From Branchiostoma floridae (taxonomy: Eukaryota > Chordata > Leptocardii > Amphioxiformes > Branchiostomatidae): 64,000 nt of DNA. The notes under the pieces were generated by a model that saw only the letters and a program-made list of their open reading frames with translations, ran no database searches and was not told the DNA's origin. Positions 49,727-60,059 of this stretch are shown piece by piece. Position numbers and translations under genes: made by a program. Within the stretch, counting starts at the first letter, position 1, and every line of letters starts with the position of its first letter. The DNA is taken from positions 11,520,884-11,584,883 of the forward strand of contig NC_049992.1 of assembly GCF_000003815.2 (NCBI RefSeq). Direction: 5' to 3'.

Positions 49727-50084
49727 GAGTGACATTAAGTCGCGTAACCCCGTAACTAGGATGGTGACCGCCGTTGTTGTAGCCTTTGTTGTATCCTGGC
49801 TGCCAGGACACATTATAAACTTGGTGTACGTCTCAAATACAATGATAGACAATAAGACATTGACATGCGGAACCTGGGCGTGCTTCATGCTACAGATCGT
49901 CAACTCTGTCTCCAACCCGTTTCTGTACGCTCTACTCGGAGACAGGTTTGGCTTCTACATCCGGGACATCATTTGTAGGAAAGGTGTGTGTAAACAAAGT
50001 GACAGCGATGGGAGGAAACAACGAAGGAAAAAAACACACAACGGACAAGCAACAAATAAAGAGACAGCTTCAACAAGCCTTTAA
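49727..50084 (+). CDS. class A GPCR, last exon only (TM6-TM7 and tail)
   Basis: The frame opens after a weak acceptor (CTGAATTTCCAG, 49726) and reads SDIKSRNPVTRMVTAVVVAF, then VVSWLPGHIINLVYVS (TM6, with WLP for the CWxP motif), then LQIVNSVSNPFLYALLGDRF (TM7, NPxxY as NPFLY). A basic tail with GRKQRRKK follows, then the stop. The VTRM start of TM6 is common among peptide receptors such as the galanin, allatostatin and kisspeptin types, but the ligand class cannot be fixed. TM1-5 are not found in the preceding 2 kb; a stop codon lies in frame just before the acceptor. It is either the last exon of a gene with distant upstream exons or a relic. The frame is intact, which favours recent function. 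Confidence 0.7.
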
Positions 50085-50129
50085 TTTCAGGCCGACCGGT
50101 CATGCATATCATTTGATTTTTTTGTGCTA

Positions 50130-51690
50130 TTTTGATATAGTGATGTAGGAATGTTTTAGAAAATGCAAATAGTGATTATAAGTCAGCTGTTAGCCTGCGG
50201 TCCTGTCAAAATTGTATCTAAATGAAACAGAAAAGCAACATTGCAATGAACTGTTGAATGAACATTACTGAAAGAGAATATCGTCATACAAGTCTTTTTT
50301 TTTATAGTATTATGTATTTGGTTTTCTTTGTATTTAGTTCAATTTTAGGCATTTATGATTGAATGGATACTATTTTGCAATTCGTTGACCTATGATCTGT
50401 GAAATATTTCAGTTGTATTTATTTTGAGTGTGATATTGTTATTTTGTATTGTTTTGTGTCGCTGATAATGATTCATTGCTTATGCTTATTTTGCAATGCA
50501 CTTATTTGTATTAGATTTTTGTAATATCTTTGTTCCTTTTTTCATCTTATAATCATCACATTTGTTTTATGATTAATGCCTGCAAAGTTTAAAGGAATAG
50601 ATAAATTAAAAATTGAACTAAATTATTTTAGGGGCCGGCTTTGTAGCTAGACAAACTTTCTTCTGCCGGCTCCACTCAGCAGATCTGATTATAATCAGAA
50701 AAGCCTTTTTGATTTATAGAGTGTGACTTGGTTAACCCAAGGAGCGGGAGGTTTTGCAATTGCCATGGTTTGAAATACAGGCATCTATGCTACATGAAGC
50801 TGTCTTCTCCACATGACGTATAGATGACGTATGGGGTCCTAGTCACGTGATTTGGTCATGTGACCATCTAGCCTGTCTTGATGGAGATCACCATGACGTC
50901 AGCTTTCCCCACGTCATCACCGCCTGTATAATCAAGACATATTGTTGTAAATATTGCACACTTTTTTTAAAGACTTTGCTCAGTGTAAAGACACAAACCA
51001 CTTCGGGGCACTAACGCTCACTGCATATATCATGTAACGTCCTTGCATACATGTAGCAGCATCTCTTCTCCTTTAAGTCCCGCTTAGGCAAGCTCGACTA
51101 ACTGACAATAGGCGAAGCACTAAGGCTGCTCGCTGCCCCATTTGGTCGGAATAGTTTGATCCATTCACACCAGGAAGGACCCCTCCTCTTTTCAGTAAGT
51201 GTGGCGGGTTCTTTTACGAGCTGGAGATATGGCTCTCTCCAAACACGAGACCTCCATAAGGACTCTAAACGATGTAACTGGTTGTAAACTGTATCAATAT
51301 CAATACGCAACTAGCCCTTGATACAACAAGTAATGCCTTTTGATACCATCTATCATTTGGCGCTTTATAGGTCATAAGAAGATATGATGGGCCATTGTTT
51401 ACCTGAGGAAAAGTAAAAAAAAAAAACGAAACAAATCTATGCTTTCCAGGTCATTTGAAAATATTGTAATCGTTTTCCCTCGGGGCAGCTTTAACAGGGG
51501 TGTTTGTTGGCCTTTCCGTATTACTTTAAGCATTACCGTGTCGTAGACCGAAGTAATTTGAAACCAAAACTATGAAAATTCCCGGGGAAGGGGGGGGGCG
51601 CTAATGGGCCTAGACCTGGGAGTGCGCGCAACTATACCAGCACCGTAGGGATACCGGGAGCCCCCTGATGGTATGGTTACCAGGCTAGGA
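50130..51690. other. intergenic, no gene supported
   Basis: AT-rich DNA after the GPCR exon, then a CRE/E-box cluster at 50814-50916. Open frames on the minus strand near 51.1-51.3 kb have no recognisable pattern. Confidence 0.45.
50814..50916. promoter_or_regulatory. cluster of CRE-like and E-box motifs
   Basis: Within about 100 bp: TGACGTA (50814), TGACGT (50825), TCACGTGA (50843-50850), a full CRE TGACGTCA (50894-50901) and ACGTCA (50911-50916), followed by TGTATAATC. Such density is unusual in this AT-rich stretch. No transcript start is evident, so function is inference. Confidence 0.4.
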
Positions 51691-51696
51691 GCTGAC

Positions 51697-53666
51697 CTGT
51701 AGTCCAGTTGACGTGAGTTGACTTCCGTGAGAACAGGATGTGTGGCCGGCGCGGATCACGTTTCTCCCAGTTACACACGGTACCGCCTTCCCCCACCACC
51801 AGCCAACCCTCGTCTTTGGGACAGCCGCGATAGTTTCGGTTGATATAGAAACTCCTGAAAGATTTTTGATGGGACATTGAATTAAATAACAACTAATCGC
51901 CGTTACACGACCCAATTATCGGAGCCTGTCCGGAATTTTAACACAGAATCTGTAGATTCTGAGTGAAATGCCGTAACATCCATTGGCATAATACCGGTCG
52001 GTTTACTGCAATTTCTCAAGCAATGCTAATTTGGCAAATGATCAACGCATCATTTTCTCCAGTTACATGTTGCTGTTACAGCTTACCTTTGCCACTTCTT
52101 CTGTGTAAATTATTTTGTCTCTCTGGTCCTGCTAAAAACATAATATCGTAATTGGAACACACCGCGGAATTGCACGGAGAACGGGCGCGTGGTTGGAAGG
52201 GGGTGCACTATACCGGTCGAACGAAACACGGCACAATTAACTGCCGCTATGTACCTTTATTCATCCTCTGTTGTTCCTTTCTTTCCTGTTAGTAGTTGCA
52301 CAAAACAAAAATCTGCATGAGCATACAAAAAGTCATGAGAAAATGGGCGTATACTGACAAGAATTTTCATTTAATTTTGGTCCGTCACAACCGCTATGAC
52401 GTAAAACTTTACTGCTGGCCGTAGCATTAAAAATGGCGGGAAAATGGCGGCGTACGTTCAATTTGACCCATTCAGCCGTAGATCCGGGCTATTATGCAAC
52501 GGTTCCTCACACTTTTACACGAGTTGTAGGTCACCAAAAGAAATTCAAGATTGCTGTTGAATCATGCTCGTCTTGTGCCGTGAGCACATGTGATTATTAT
52601 CTACAAATCTGGCGATGAACGTGACAGTGTGTTTGTCCCACGACGAGCTCGCCTGCCCCGAAAATGACCTGAAAACTTTTGGCCTTGTTGTCTTCGAATG
52701 CATTGTTATCGATGCTTTGTAAATTATGTATTGGACACCTAGATGTCTGAAGTGTGCATACCTTAGAAATAACTATTGTTGCATGTGTAGATCTCTTTAA
52801 GTTCCACTATTTTTAATCGACCGGTATAAGGCTTATGACCGGTATTATGCCAATGCATGTTAACTACTAGGTCACCAGTATCGTGCTCAACATTTTCAAT
52901 AAGCTCTTTCACACTTCCGAGTCAGAATGTGTAGCAACAGGAATTGTGGGTAATCTGTCAAAGGTGAAGGTCCTTGACATGTAGACGATTGGCATAACAA
53001 GGTTCAGACGTGTTTTGTTGATATATCAGGGGCCTTCATCTTTGGCATATTACCCAGAGTTCCTGTCGCCACGCATGCGTAGTCGGAAGTATGTAAGAGC
53101 CTATTGCGTACCTTGGGGCTTTGGGATTCCTCACCTCTCCTGGGATCGAGAAGATGTTGGTTGTTTCCGTTTTCAGGTCGGTCCATGGGGACGAGATGAG
53201 TCTCTCCTTGGAGAACCAGTTCATCTTGTCGCTGCCTTTACCGTCAAAGATCAACTCGCGCACTTCGGTTCCCTGTCTGTACGAGTACAGAGACACCTTC
53301 ACCTGTAAAGCGATACAATGTCGTGATGTGCTCATATACCATTTTTACAGATCCTTTTGCATGCCGAGAAAAATGTAGAATACCGGATAAAACAGGTGGT
53401 ACTCTCTGTGACGATATTATAAAATGAGAAGAAAGGATATAAATAAAAGAATACTATATAGTCTATTCCTAATACAGCTAAACGCACCAGCTGAACGCCA
53501 AGGGTTTCCCACTCTTCGACCAGGGGACTTTTGAAGTGGGCAGCAGGGAAGAGCAGGGGGTCGGACCCGAAGTCTTTGGAGAAGCCAGCTGTCCAAACGT
53601 CTCTCGCTTTCTCACCTCCAACTCCGGGTAGGATTCGGAAGACAGGCTGCCAGTCGCAATGTTTGG
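51697..53666 (-). CDS. partial gene with an unnamed, probably extracellular domain (three exons)
   Basis: Minus-strand exons 53666-53488, 53302-53112 and 51854-51697 join in frame (phases 0 and 2) into about 175 residues. Landmarks in order: CDWQPVFRILPGVGGEKA, then DVWTAGFSKDFGSDPLLF, EEWETLGVQLVKVSLYSY, MNWFSKERLISSPWTDL, NIFSIPGE, SFYINRNYRGCPKDEGWLVV, CNWEK and ILFSRKSTHVNW. The alternating Trp/Gly/Cys pattern looks like a secreted beta-rich domain; I have a faint memory of similar unannotated invertebrate proteins but no name. The first exon shown needs a preceding exon, which may lie in the 815-N gap at 53952-54766; the last ends in phase 1 with no partner found downstream. A TIR element sits in the second intron. 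Confidence 0.7.
51974..52862. mobile_element. TIR element with TA target site (Tc1/mariner-like MITE)
   Basis: The left end TAACATCCATTGGCATAATA and the right end (reverse complement) TAACATGCATTGGCATAATA continue to match for 26 bp with one difference. The outer TA fits a TA target duplication. About 889 bp with no transposase. The interior holds CpG-rich AAAATGGCGGGAAAATGGCGG (52430-52451), two YY1-like sites. Extra ACCGGTCG copies lie internally (near 52215 and 52820). Confidence 0.75.
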
Positions 53667-53951
53667 CTGAAAAGTAACGGAAACCCTTGGTTTGATAGAA
53701 ACTTCAAACATTGCACCTAACCTAACAAAATTTTACGTTTTGGTCACAATTGCAACAAGAATGGTGTTAAAAACACCCTGGCGACGCTGGGTCTAATGGA
53801 TTTGTGAGTCTCTATATGAAAAGGATGTTTATTAGCTAGCCATGCTCACAACACAGTCTTGCACGCACACATTTCCATGCAATGATTCCATCTTGGGAGA
53901 AGCCTCGCAAACATTTTATCAACTCTGCAGAAAAAGTTAAGCTTGCCTCAT

Positions 53952-54766
53952 NNNNNNNNNNNNNNNNNNNNNNNNNNNNNNNNNNNNNNNNNNNNNNNNN
54001 NNNNNNNNNNNNNNNNNNNNNNNNNNNNNNNNNNNNNNNNNNNNNNNNNNNNNNNNNNNNNNNNNNNNNNNNNNNNNNNNNNNNNNNNNNNNNNNNNNNN
54101 NNNNNNNNNNNNNNNNNNNNNNNNNNNNNNNNNNNNNNNNNNNNNNNNNNNNNNNNNNNNNNNNNNNNNNNNNNNNNNNNNNNNNNNNNNNNNNNNNNNN
54201 NNNNNNNNNNNNNNNNNNNNNNNNNNNNNNNNNNNNNNNNNNNNNNNNNNNNNNNNNNNNNNNNNNNNNNNNNNNNNNNNNNNNNNNNNNNNNNNNNNNN
54301 NNNNNNNNNNNNNNNNNNNNNNNNNNNNNNNNNNNNNNNNNNNNNNNNNNNNNNNNNNNNNNNNNNNNNNNNNNNNNNNNNNNNNNNNNNNNNNNNNNNN
54401 NNNNNNNNNNNNNNNNNNNNNNNNNNNNNNNNNNNNNNNNNNNNNNNNNNNNNNNNNNNNNNNNNNNNNNNNNNNNNNNNNNNNNNNNNNNNNNNNNNNN
54501 NNNNNNNNNNNNNNNNNNNNNNNNNNNNNNNNNNNNNNNNNNNNNNNNNNNNNNNNNNNNNNNNNNNNNNNNNNNNNNNNNNNNNNNNNNNNNNNNNNNN
54601 NNNNNNNNNNNNNNNNNNNNNNNNNNNNNNNNNNNNNNNNNNNNNNNNNNNNNNNNNNNNNNNNNNNNNNNNNNNNNNNNNNNNNNNNNNNNNNNNNNNN
54701 NNNNNNNNNNNNNNNNNNNNNNNNNNNNNNNNNNNNNNNNNNNNNNNNNNNNNNNNNNNNNNNNNN
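53952..54766. other. assembly gap, 815 N
   Basis: Sized gap next to the 5'-most visible exon of the 51.7-53.7 kb gene. Missing exons could lie here. Confidence 0.98.
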
Positions 54767-55298
54767 ACCTACATATTTTTTCTTAAGTTACAAGATCTAT
54801 CTTAGACTTATGAATCTTGACCAAAGCATGGCCAGAACACTAGATATCAAAACCGAAAGTTCACTGCAGTACGCTAGAAAACCGATAGGCGGAACCATTT
54901 TAGAACTTGACTTTTATGTTCACGACCCTACCCACATTCAAGATTCAACAGAATCCATACTTTGCGAGTTATGCAGGCTACAAACAGACACACGTGGAGA
55001 TAAACGGCACCGAACACATAACCTTTAATGGACAAAGTTACGTTTTAACGTATTACGCTTGGGTTCTGTATTCAGTGCAAAGCTTTGTTGAGACTCCCCC
55101 ACTCCAAAAGAGATATCTAAATAATACAAATTCCAACTACTACCATGATACTATCTCCGCCGGACCAAACCTCTGCTTGGAGAATATGTGTCACGATGGT
55201 CTAAATAGGCCCTGAAAATCCTATCTTGAAAGCCATGTCAATCAATGCCAATCATCCATTTCACTAATGGCAACGGTAGCTGATTGGTTCTCACCTTT
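54767..55298. other. unassigned DNA between gaps
   Basis: No exon, RNA gene or terminal repeats recognised. The open frames here either run through N or lack a pattern. Confidence 0.4.
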
Positions 55299-55501
55299 GA
55301 GGGCGGAAACTTGAAATGTTTTTGTTTCACCTAGACGAGCTGAGTCTTTCCCGCGAACTTACCCTTTCAAATGCACGCCTGTCTCCGCCCCAATTGTTCC
55401 CCTGTTTGCACAGTAAACAATACCCAAGCTTTCATTCCTACGATGACGCATCTTTAATACTGACACAGCCCTCTCAGTCCCTTCTTTGCTATATTCTCGT
55501 C
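55299..55501. repeat. direct repeat, copy 1, flanking a gap
   Basis: GAGGGCGGAAACTTGAAATG to TTGCTATATTCTCGTC matches 56014-56214 almost base for base, with two small indels. The copies flank the 399-N gap. Confidence 0.9.
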
Positions 55502-55610
55502 GGTTTCGAGACGACTCGGCACCTGAGACAACTCGGCCCTAGTCGGCACCATACTTACTCGGCACATAACTTTTATATTTTGCACTCGAAGAATGATAAT
55601 CCTATCATTC

Positions 55611-56009
55611 NNNNNNNNNNNNNNNNNNNNNNNNNNNNNNNNNNNNNNNNNNNNNNNNNNNNNNNNNNNNNNNNNNNNNNNNNNNNNNNNNNNNNNNNNN
55701 NNNNNNNNNNNNNNNNNNNNNNNNNNNNNNNNNNNNNNNNNNNNNNNNNNNNNNNNNNNNNNNNNNNNNNNNNNNNNNNNNNNNNNNNNNNNNNNNNNNN
55801 NNNNNNNNNNNNNNNNNNNNNNNNNNNNNNNNNNNNNNNNNNNNNNNNNNNNNNNNNNNNNNNNNNNNNNNNNNNNNNNNNNNNNNNNNNNNNNNNNNNN
55901 NNNNNNNNNNNNNNNNNNNNNNNNNNNNNNNNNNNNNNNNNNNNNNNNNNNNNNNNNNNNNNNNNNNNNNNNNNNNNNNNNNNNNNNNNNNNNNNNNNNN
56001 NNNNNNNNN
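55611..56009. other. assembly gap, 399 N
   Basis: Lies between two near-identical copies of a segment of about 200 bp, a common signature of a haplotype or repeat misjoin. Confidence 0.98.
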
Positions 56010-56013
56010 CTTA

Positions 56014-56214
56014 GAGGGCGGAACTTGAAATGTTTTTGTTTCCCTAGACGAGCTGAATTTTTCCCGCGAACTTACCCTTTCAAATGCACGCCTGTCTCCG
56101 CCCCAATTGTTCCCCTGTTTGCACAGTAAACAATACCCAAGCTTTCATTCCTACGATGACGCATCTTTAATACTGACACAGCCCTCTCAGTCCCTTCTTT
56201 GCTATATTCTCGTC
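56014..56214. repeat. direct repeat, copy 2, flanking a gap
   Basis: Second copy of 55299-55501. Sequence beyond the copies differs. A GC-rich stretch follows at 56278-56330 (GGGGCATTCCCC and CCCCGCGCGGGG). Confidence 0.9.
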
Positions 56215-57512
56215 TATTCTGTCACCAATATTTATAAAATACCGAAGCTAAGGTGCAAGGAAATATCAGTTTCCGACATTCCCCCGGGGCATTCCCCGCG
56301 CGGGGCCGGTGACGCGCGGAACCCGTCGCCATTTCCGTTCTTTCCTACGTACATTATATCTGCGCTAGACACACACAAATTTAACCGGCAGAGTACGGAT
56401 AGTTCGTCGATGAAGTCGACTTTCTATATGTGTATAATTTGTTTTCAAAACACATCCATGAAAGCAACGTCAACACTGACCGCCTTGCTACATATTTCCG
56501 CCCTTGATTGAGAACTTGACTCTGGCCCTGTCCTGTTCTATCAATAATCGACAACGCCTCGGAAATATCAACCCTCGCTTTCCGATTTAATAAGGTATTC
56601 TTTCCAATAACTCATTACAGCTATGTATTTCTCCATTCTAATGGACTACAGTTCCTGATTCAATACGACCGGTAACAAACTCTGCACAAGCCGCTGTTTG
56701 ATGCGTCGGCATGTGTTCGACTAGCTCTGGCGTCCTTGATAGGAAAATTGAAATTGAAAAAAAAGCCACATCTATGTAAATAAAAACGCAACTTGTAATG
56801 AAGCACACAATGTAAAGCAAAGTCTGGGGAAGAAGGGGGAATTGACGAGGAAGCTGGATTAGATCGGTCGGTCGGCCCTCCAGTTTGTTTACAAACCGAC
56901 GCCTGGCGATGTTTGAATCAATGTGTTGAAAAAAAGAATATATATCGGCTTTTAATACGTAGTAAACTTTTGGTGTCCTTCTGCTTGAAACTGAAACATT
57001 ACACAAAAGATTTGAATTTTACTAAAACACACAGAAGTAATTTAGTTGGTGAAGGAGGGGTTAAAGAGAGTGTTGTTGTTGTTTGCAGCCCGGGATCCTT
57101 GTCTTACAACCGACGCCATTTTTTCCGTTTGTCATAGATCTGCGAATCTTCATTCGTATTGTCGTTATTCTCCCCAAATGTGAATGTCACTAGCTGAGCA
57201 AGTAAAACACTCAAAGTGGTAATCGTGACTCGTACAAGTACTAGTAACAAAGATCAAGTCAACCTAACTATAAAATGTATATGCGAAAGCCCACTCATTC
57301 ACTTCTTGCAGATTGTTTGTGTTTTCTTTTATAAATTTGGGGCATCAAAAACTCCTCATTTTGGGATCATAAATCCATGCAGCTCCCCACCTATGTAATA
57401 TCTGCTGCGCTATTATTAAAACCGTGGCAGTGACTAGACACCCTTTTACCCATGATCAGCATAGAAAACTTAGTTTCTACGTGTTGTCGGGCGTGTACGC
57501 CGGGGGTTGAAG
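56215..57512. other. no gene supported
   Basis: Contains a short CpG-rich patch (56278-56330) and otherwise AT-rich DNA. Open frames on both strands near 56.6-57.1 kb have no recognisable protein pattern. Confidence 0.45.
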
Positions 57513-57858
57513 TCTGAAATCATTACTGCTTTCGTTGGGTGTTTGGTCAACGTTGCGATATCAAAATTCCGCCGTTACCTATTTATACAATCAAGGATAA
57601 AACCTCATTGTTACAAATGTGGCCTTACAAGAGGGTGATAGAATGCCTCGCGGGAGGTATTCATTCACACCATGTCGTATAACAGTTCTCTCGAAGGCGA
57701 TTAATCTATATGCAAAACAAATGGCCTTCTGATGTTAGGCCGACAAAAGATCTCTCAACGTTATGACACCGGCCTTCTGGACAACTGTGAGAGTTGAGTA
57801 GAAACAAAACTCCTGGCTCCCGGGATTCGAATCCCGGCCGCCAGATTACAAAACAAGC
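57513..57858. mobile_element. dispersed element, internally deleted copy
   Basis: TCTGAAATCATTACTGCTTT to ACACCGG (57772) matches 59188-59446. The next base continues directly into CCTTCTGGACAACTGTGAGA, which in the longer copy lies 460 bp further on (59907). It ends in a degraded tRNA-like part, GGGATTCGAATCCCGG. Confidence 0.8.
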
Positions 57859-58551
57859 GTTTATATAAACCCATAGGCCGAAAAGGTCTTTCTACTACAA
57901 TGTCGCTGTTGGCCCGGTCAAAAGGCGGGAAAAACTTAACACCCCGTTCAAGAAGATGTATACTAAAGACCAATTATTTGCTCTGTGTGTATGTCTTCCT
58001 TTCTTGTATCGACAATAAATTGATGTATCACTCAGGTAGGAAACGAGTTATCTGCTTTTTAACCTTTCTTTAATACGTTCGTCTGATTTAATAGGGTATT
58101 TTGAAAGCAGTGTATAAGGGTCACTTTTATACTACGCATCCTCTCTGTAAGTGATTTTTGCTGTTTCTTGACATGACCACCATCAATGCGTTACCTTGAC
58201 AAATATTCAGCAATGTGTATCAGTGTGTAGACATGAATACCCCGCCGTGCCTTGGGCGGGGCAAATTCCCCTGACAACGCGGACAAAAGCATAGCAACCG
58301 TACCACCGTGTGTCACGAGATAACATCGTGAGGACCAGGTCGCCTCTGTAATTATAACCATATGGACAGGGGTCGGGTTGGCCTGGCCGTGTGTCGGGTT
58401 GGCCTGGCCGTGTGCCGTGGCAGTCAAGACAGAACACGACGCGAGAGAGGACGTGGATGTTTACAGAGTAATGTACAGCGTAGAGTACAGAGGGCTGGGA
58501 AACAGAATGAAGTTGATCAGTTTAACAAGTATATGGCTGTCACCCGTACAT

Positions 58552-58864
58552 NNNNNNNNNNNNNNNNNNNNNNNNNNNNNNNNNNNNNNNNNNNNNNNNN
58601 NNNNNNNNNNNNNNNNNNNNNNNNNNNNNNNNNNNNNNNNNNNNNNNNNNNNNNNNNNNNNNNNNNNNNNNNNNNNNNNNNNNNNNNNNNNNNNNNNNNN
58701 NNNNNNNNNNNNNNNNNNNNNNNNNNNNNNNNNNNNNNNNNNNNNNNNNNNNNNNNNNNNNNNNNNNNNNNNNNNNNNNNNNNNNNNNNNNNNNNNNNNN
58801 NNNNNNNNNNNNNNNNNNNNNNNNNNNNNNNNNNNNNNNNNNNNNNNNNNNNNNNNNNNNNNNN
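58552..58864. other. assembly gap, 313 N
   Basis: Sized gap in repeat-rich DNA. Before it, GTCGGGTTGGCCTGGCCGTG occurs twice in tandem (58371-58411). Confidence 0.98.
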
Positions 58865-59187
58865 TTGGTGGAAATTATTGGTGGACCGTGTTGTGGATAC
58901 CGGTATCGTCCTGTACTGTACTTTATTGTAGTCTTAAATTTGTCGACACTTAGTTATGTGATTGTGACCCGGAGGTCTGAATCGGGCAGCGATCCACCAT
59001 TTTGAAAACAGGTTTGGGTTACGTAACGTTAGCGTTACCTTTTTTGTACTACCATAGTTTATGCTCAAGTTCTTGTTTCTATATCTGTTCACTGCGTAAA
59101 CGGTTGTGTATTTTTCTTCTTGCCACATGTCTTCTTTGGATTGTTTTGTGACCTATGCAGTGAGCGAGAAATCCGCATAGTGAAATG

Positions 59188-60000
59188 TCTGAAATCATTA
59201 CGGCTTTCGTTGGGTGTTTGGTCAACGTTGCGATATCGAAATTCCCCCGTTACCTATTTATATATCAATGATAAAGCCTCCTTGTTATAAATGTGGCTAA
59301 CAAGAGGGTGGTAGAAATGCCTCGCGGGAGATGTTCATTCACACTATGTCGTATAACAGTTCTCTCGAAGGCGATTAATCTATATGCAAAACAAATGACC
59401 TTCTGATGTTAGGCCGACAAAAGATCTCTCAACGTTATAACACCGGTATTTCCCTTTGATACCGATATGTGATGTGTCGAGTGATTGCATACCAAAAGAA
59501 GGTCTCACTATAGCCGCCCAAGACCATGCAGTGACGAATTGTTTTAGCGAATTAATACAATAGAGAGATGCCAGCCAGTCTATACATATTCTGAATACTG
59601 GATGTGATTTAGTTTTCTTCTGATATAACGGCAACTGGGAAATACAGACGGGATCCCGTTCTTGTATACGAGAACGTCTGACACGTCTGTTCTGTGAGGT
59701 ACCCTCTGCTATACAGCAATGTTTGATGAAAAAACGCCTCAGGAGCTTTCCAAACTTGTCAGGTGACAGTTCGCTCGAGGTCCCGCTTGTTTGTTCCAGC
59801 TTTTGTTTCAGTTAGATTTCATGAAGGAAATACACAGCTGGTTGAAGAGAGCAACTCAATGGTGCAAATCTCTAACCATTCTCGTCATATTTGGTCAGTG
59901 CCTTCTCCTTCTGGACAACTGTGAGAGTCGAGTAGAAACAAAACTCCTGGCTCCCAGTCCGGGATTCGAATCCGGGCCGCCAGATTACAAAACAAGCGCT
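59188..60000. mobile_element. dispersed element, longer copy
   Basis: Full-length counterpart of 57513-57858, including the 460 bp (59447-59906) missing there. The right end is the SINE-like segment at 59907-60027. No coding frame is recognisable, so it is non-autonomous or composite. Confidence 0.75.
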
Positions 60001-60027
60001 AACCGCTACGCCGAAAAGGTCCGGGCC
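59907..60027 (-). mobile_element. tRNA-derived SINE head
   Basis: On the minus strand CTTTTCGGCGTAGCGGTTAG then CGC resembles a Pol III A box, and CCGGATTCGAATCCCGG a B box and T-arm. Spacing is tRNA-like, but the anticodon arm and acceptor pairing are not convincing, so it is called a SINE rather than a tRNA gene. Confidence 0.6.
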
Positions 60028-60059
60028 ATCGGGCGTTTGGCGTGGAGCTGGTCAGATTG

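Noticed and set aside
53882..56129. Long frames through gaps
   Set aside because: Most of their length is N; the visible ends have no protein pattern.
56278..56330. NF-kB-like GGGGCATTCC site
   Set aside because: A single short motif in a GC-rich patch with no gene nearby; too weak to list as regulatory.
59907..60027. tRNA gene
   Set aside because: A and B box resemblance only; acceptor and anticodon stems do not pair, and the same segment is part of a dispersed repeat.
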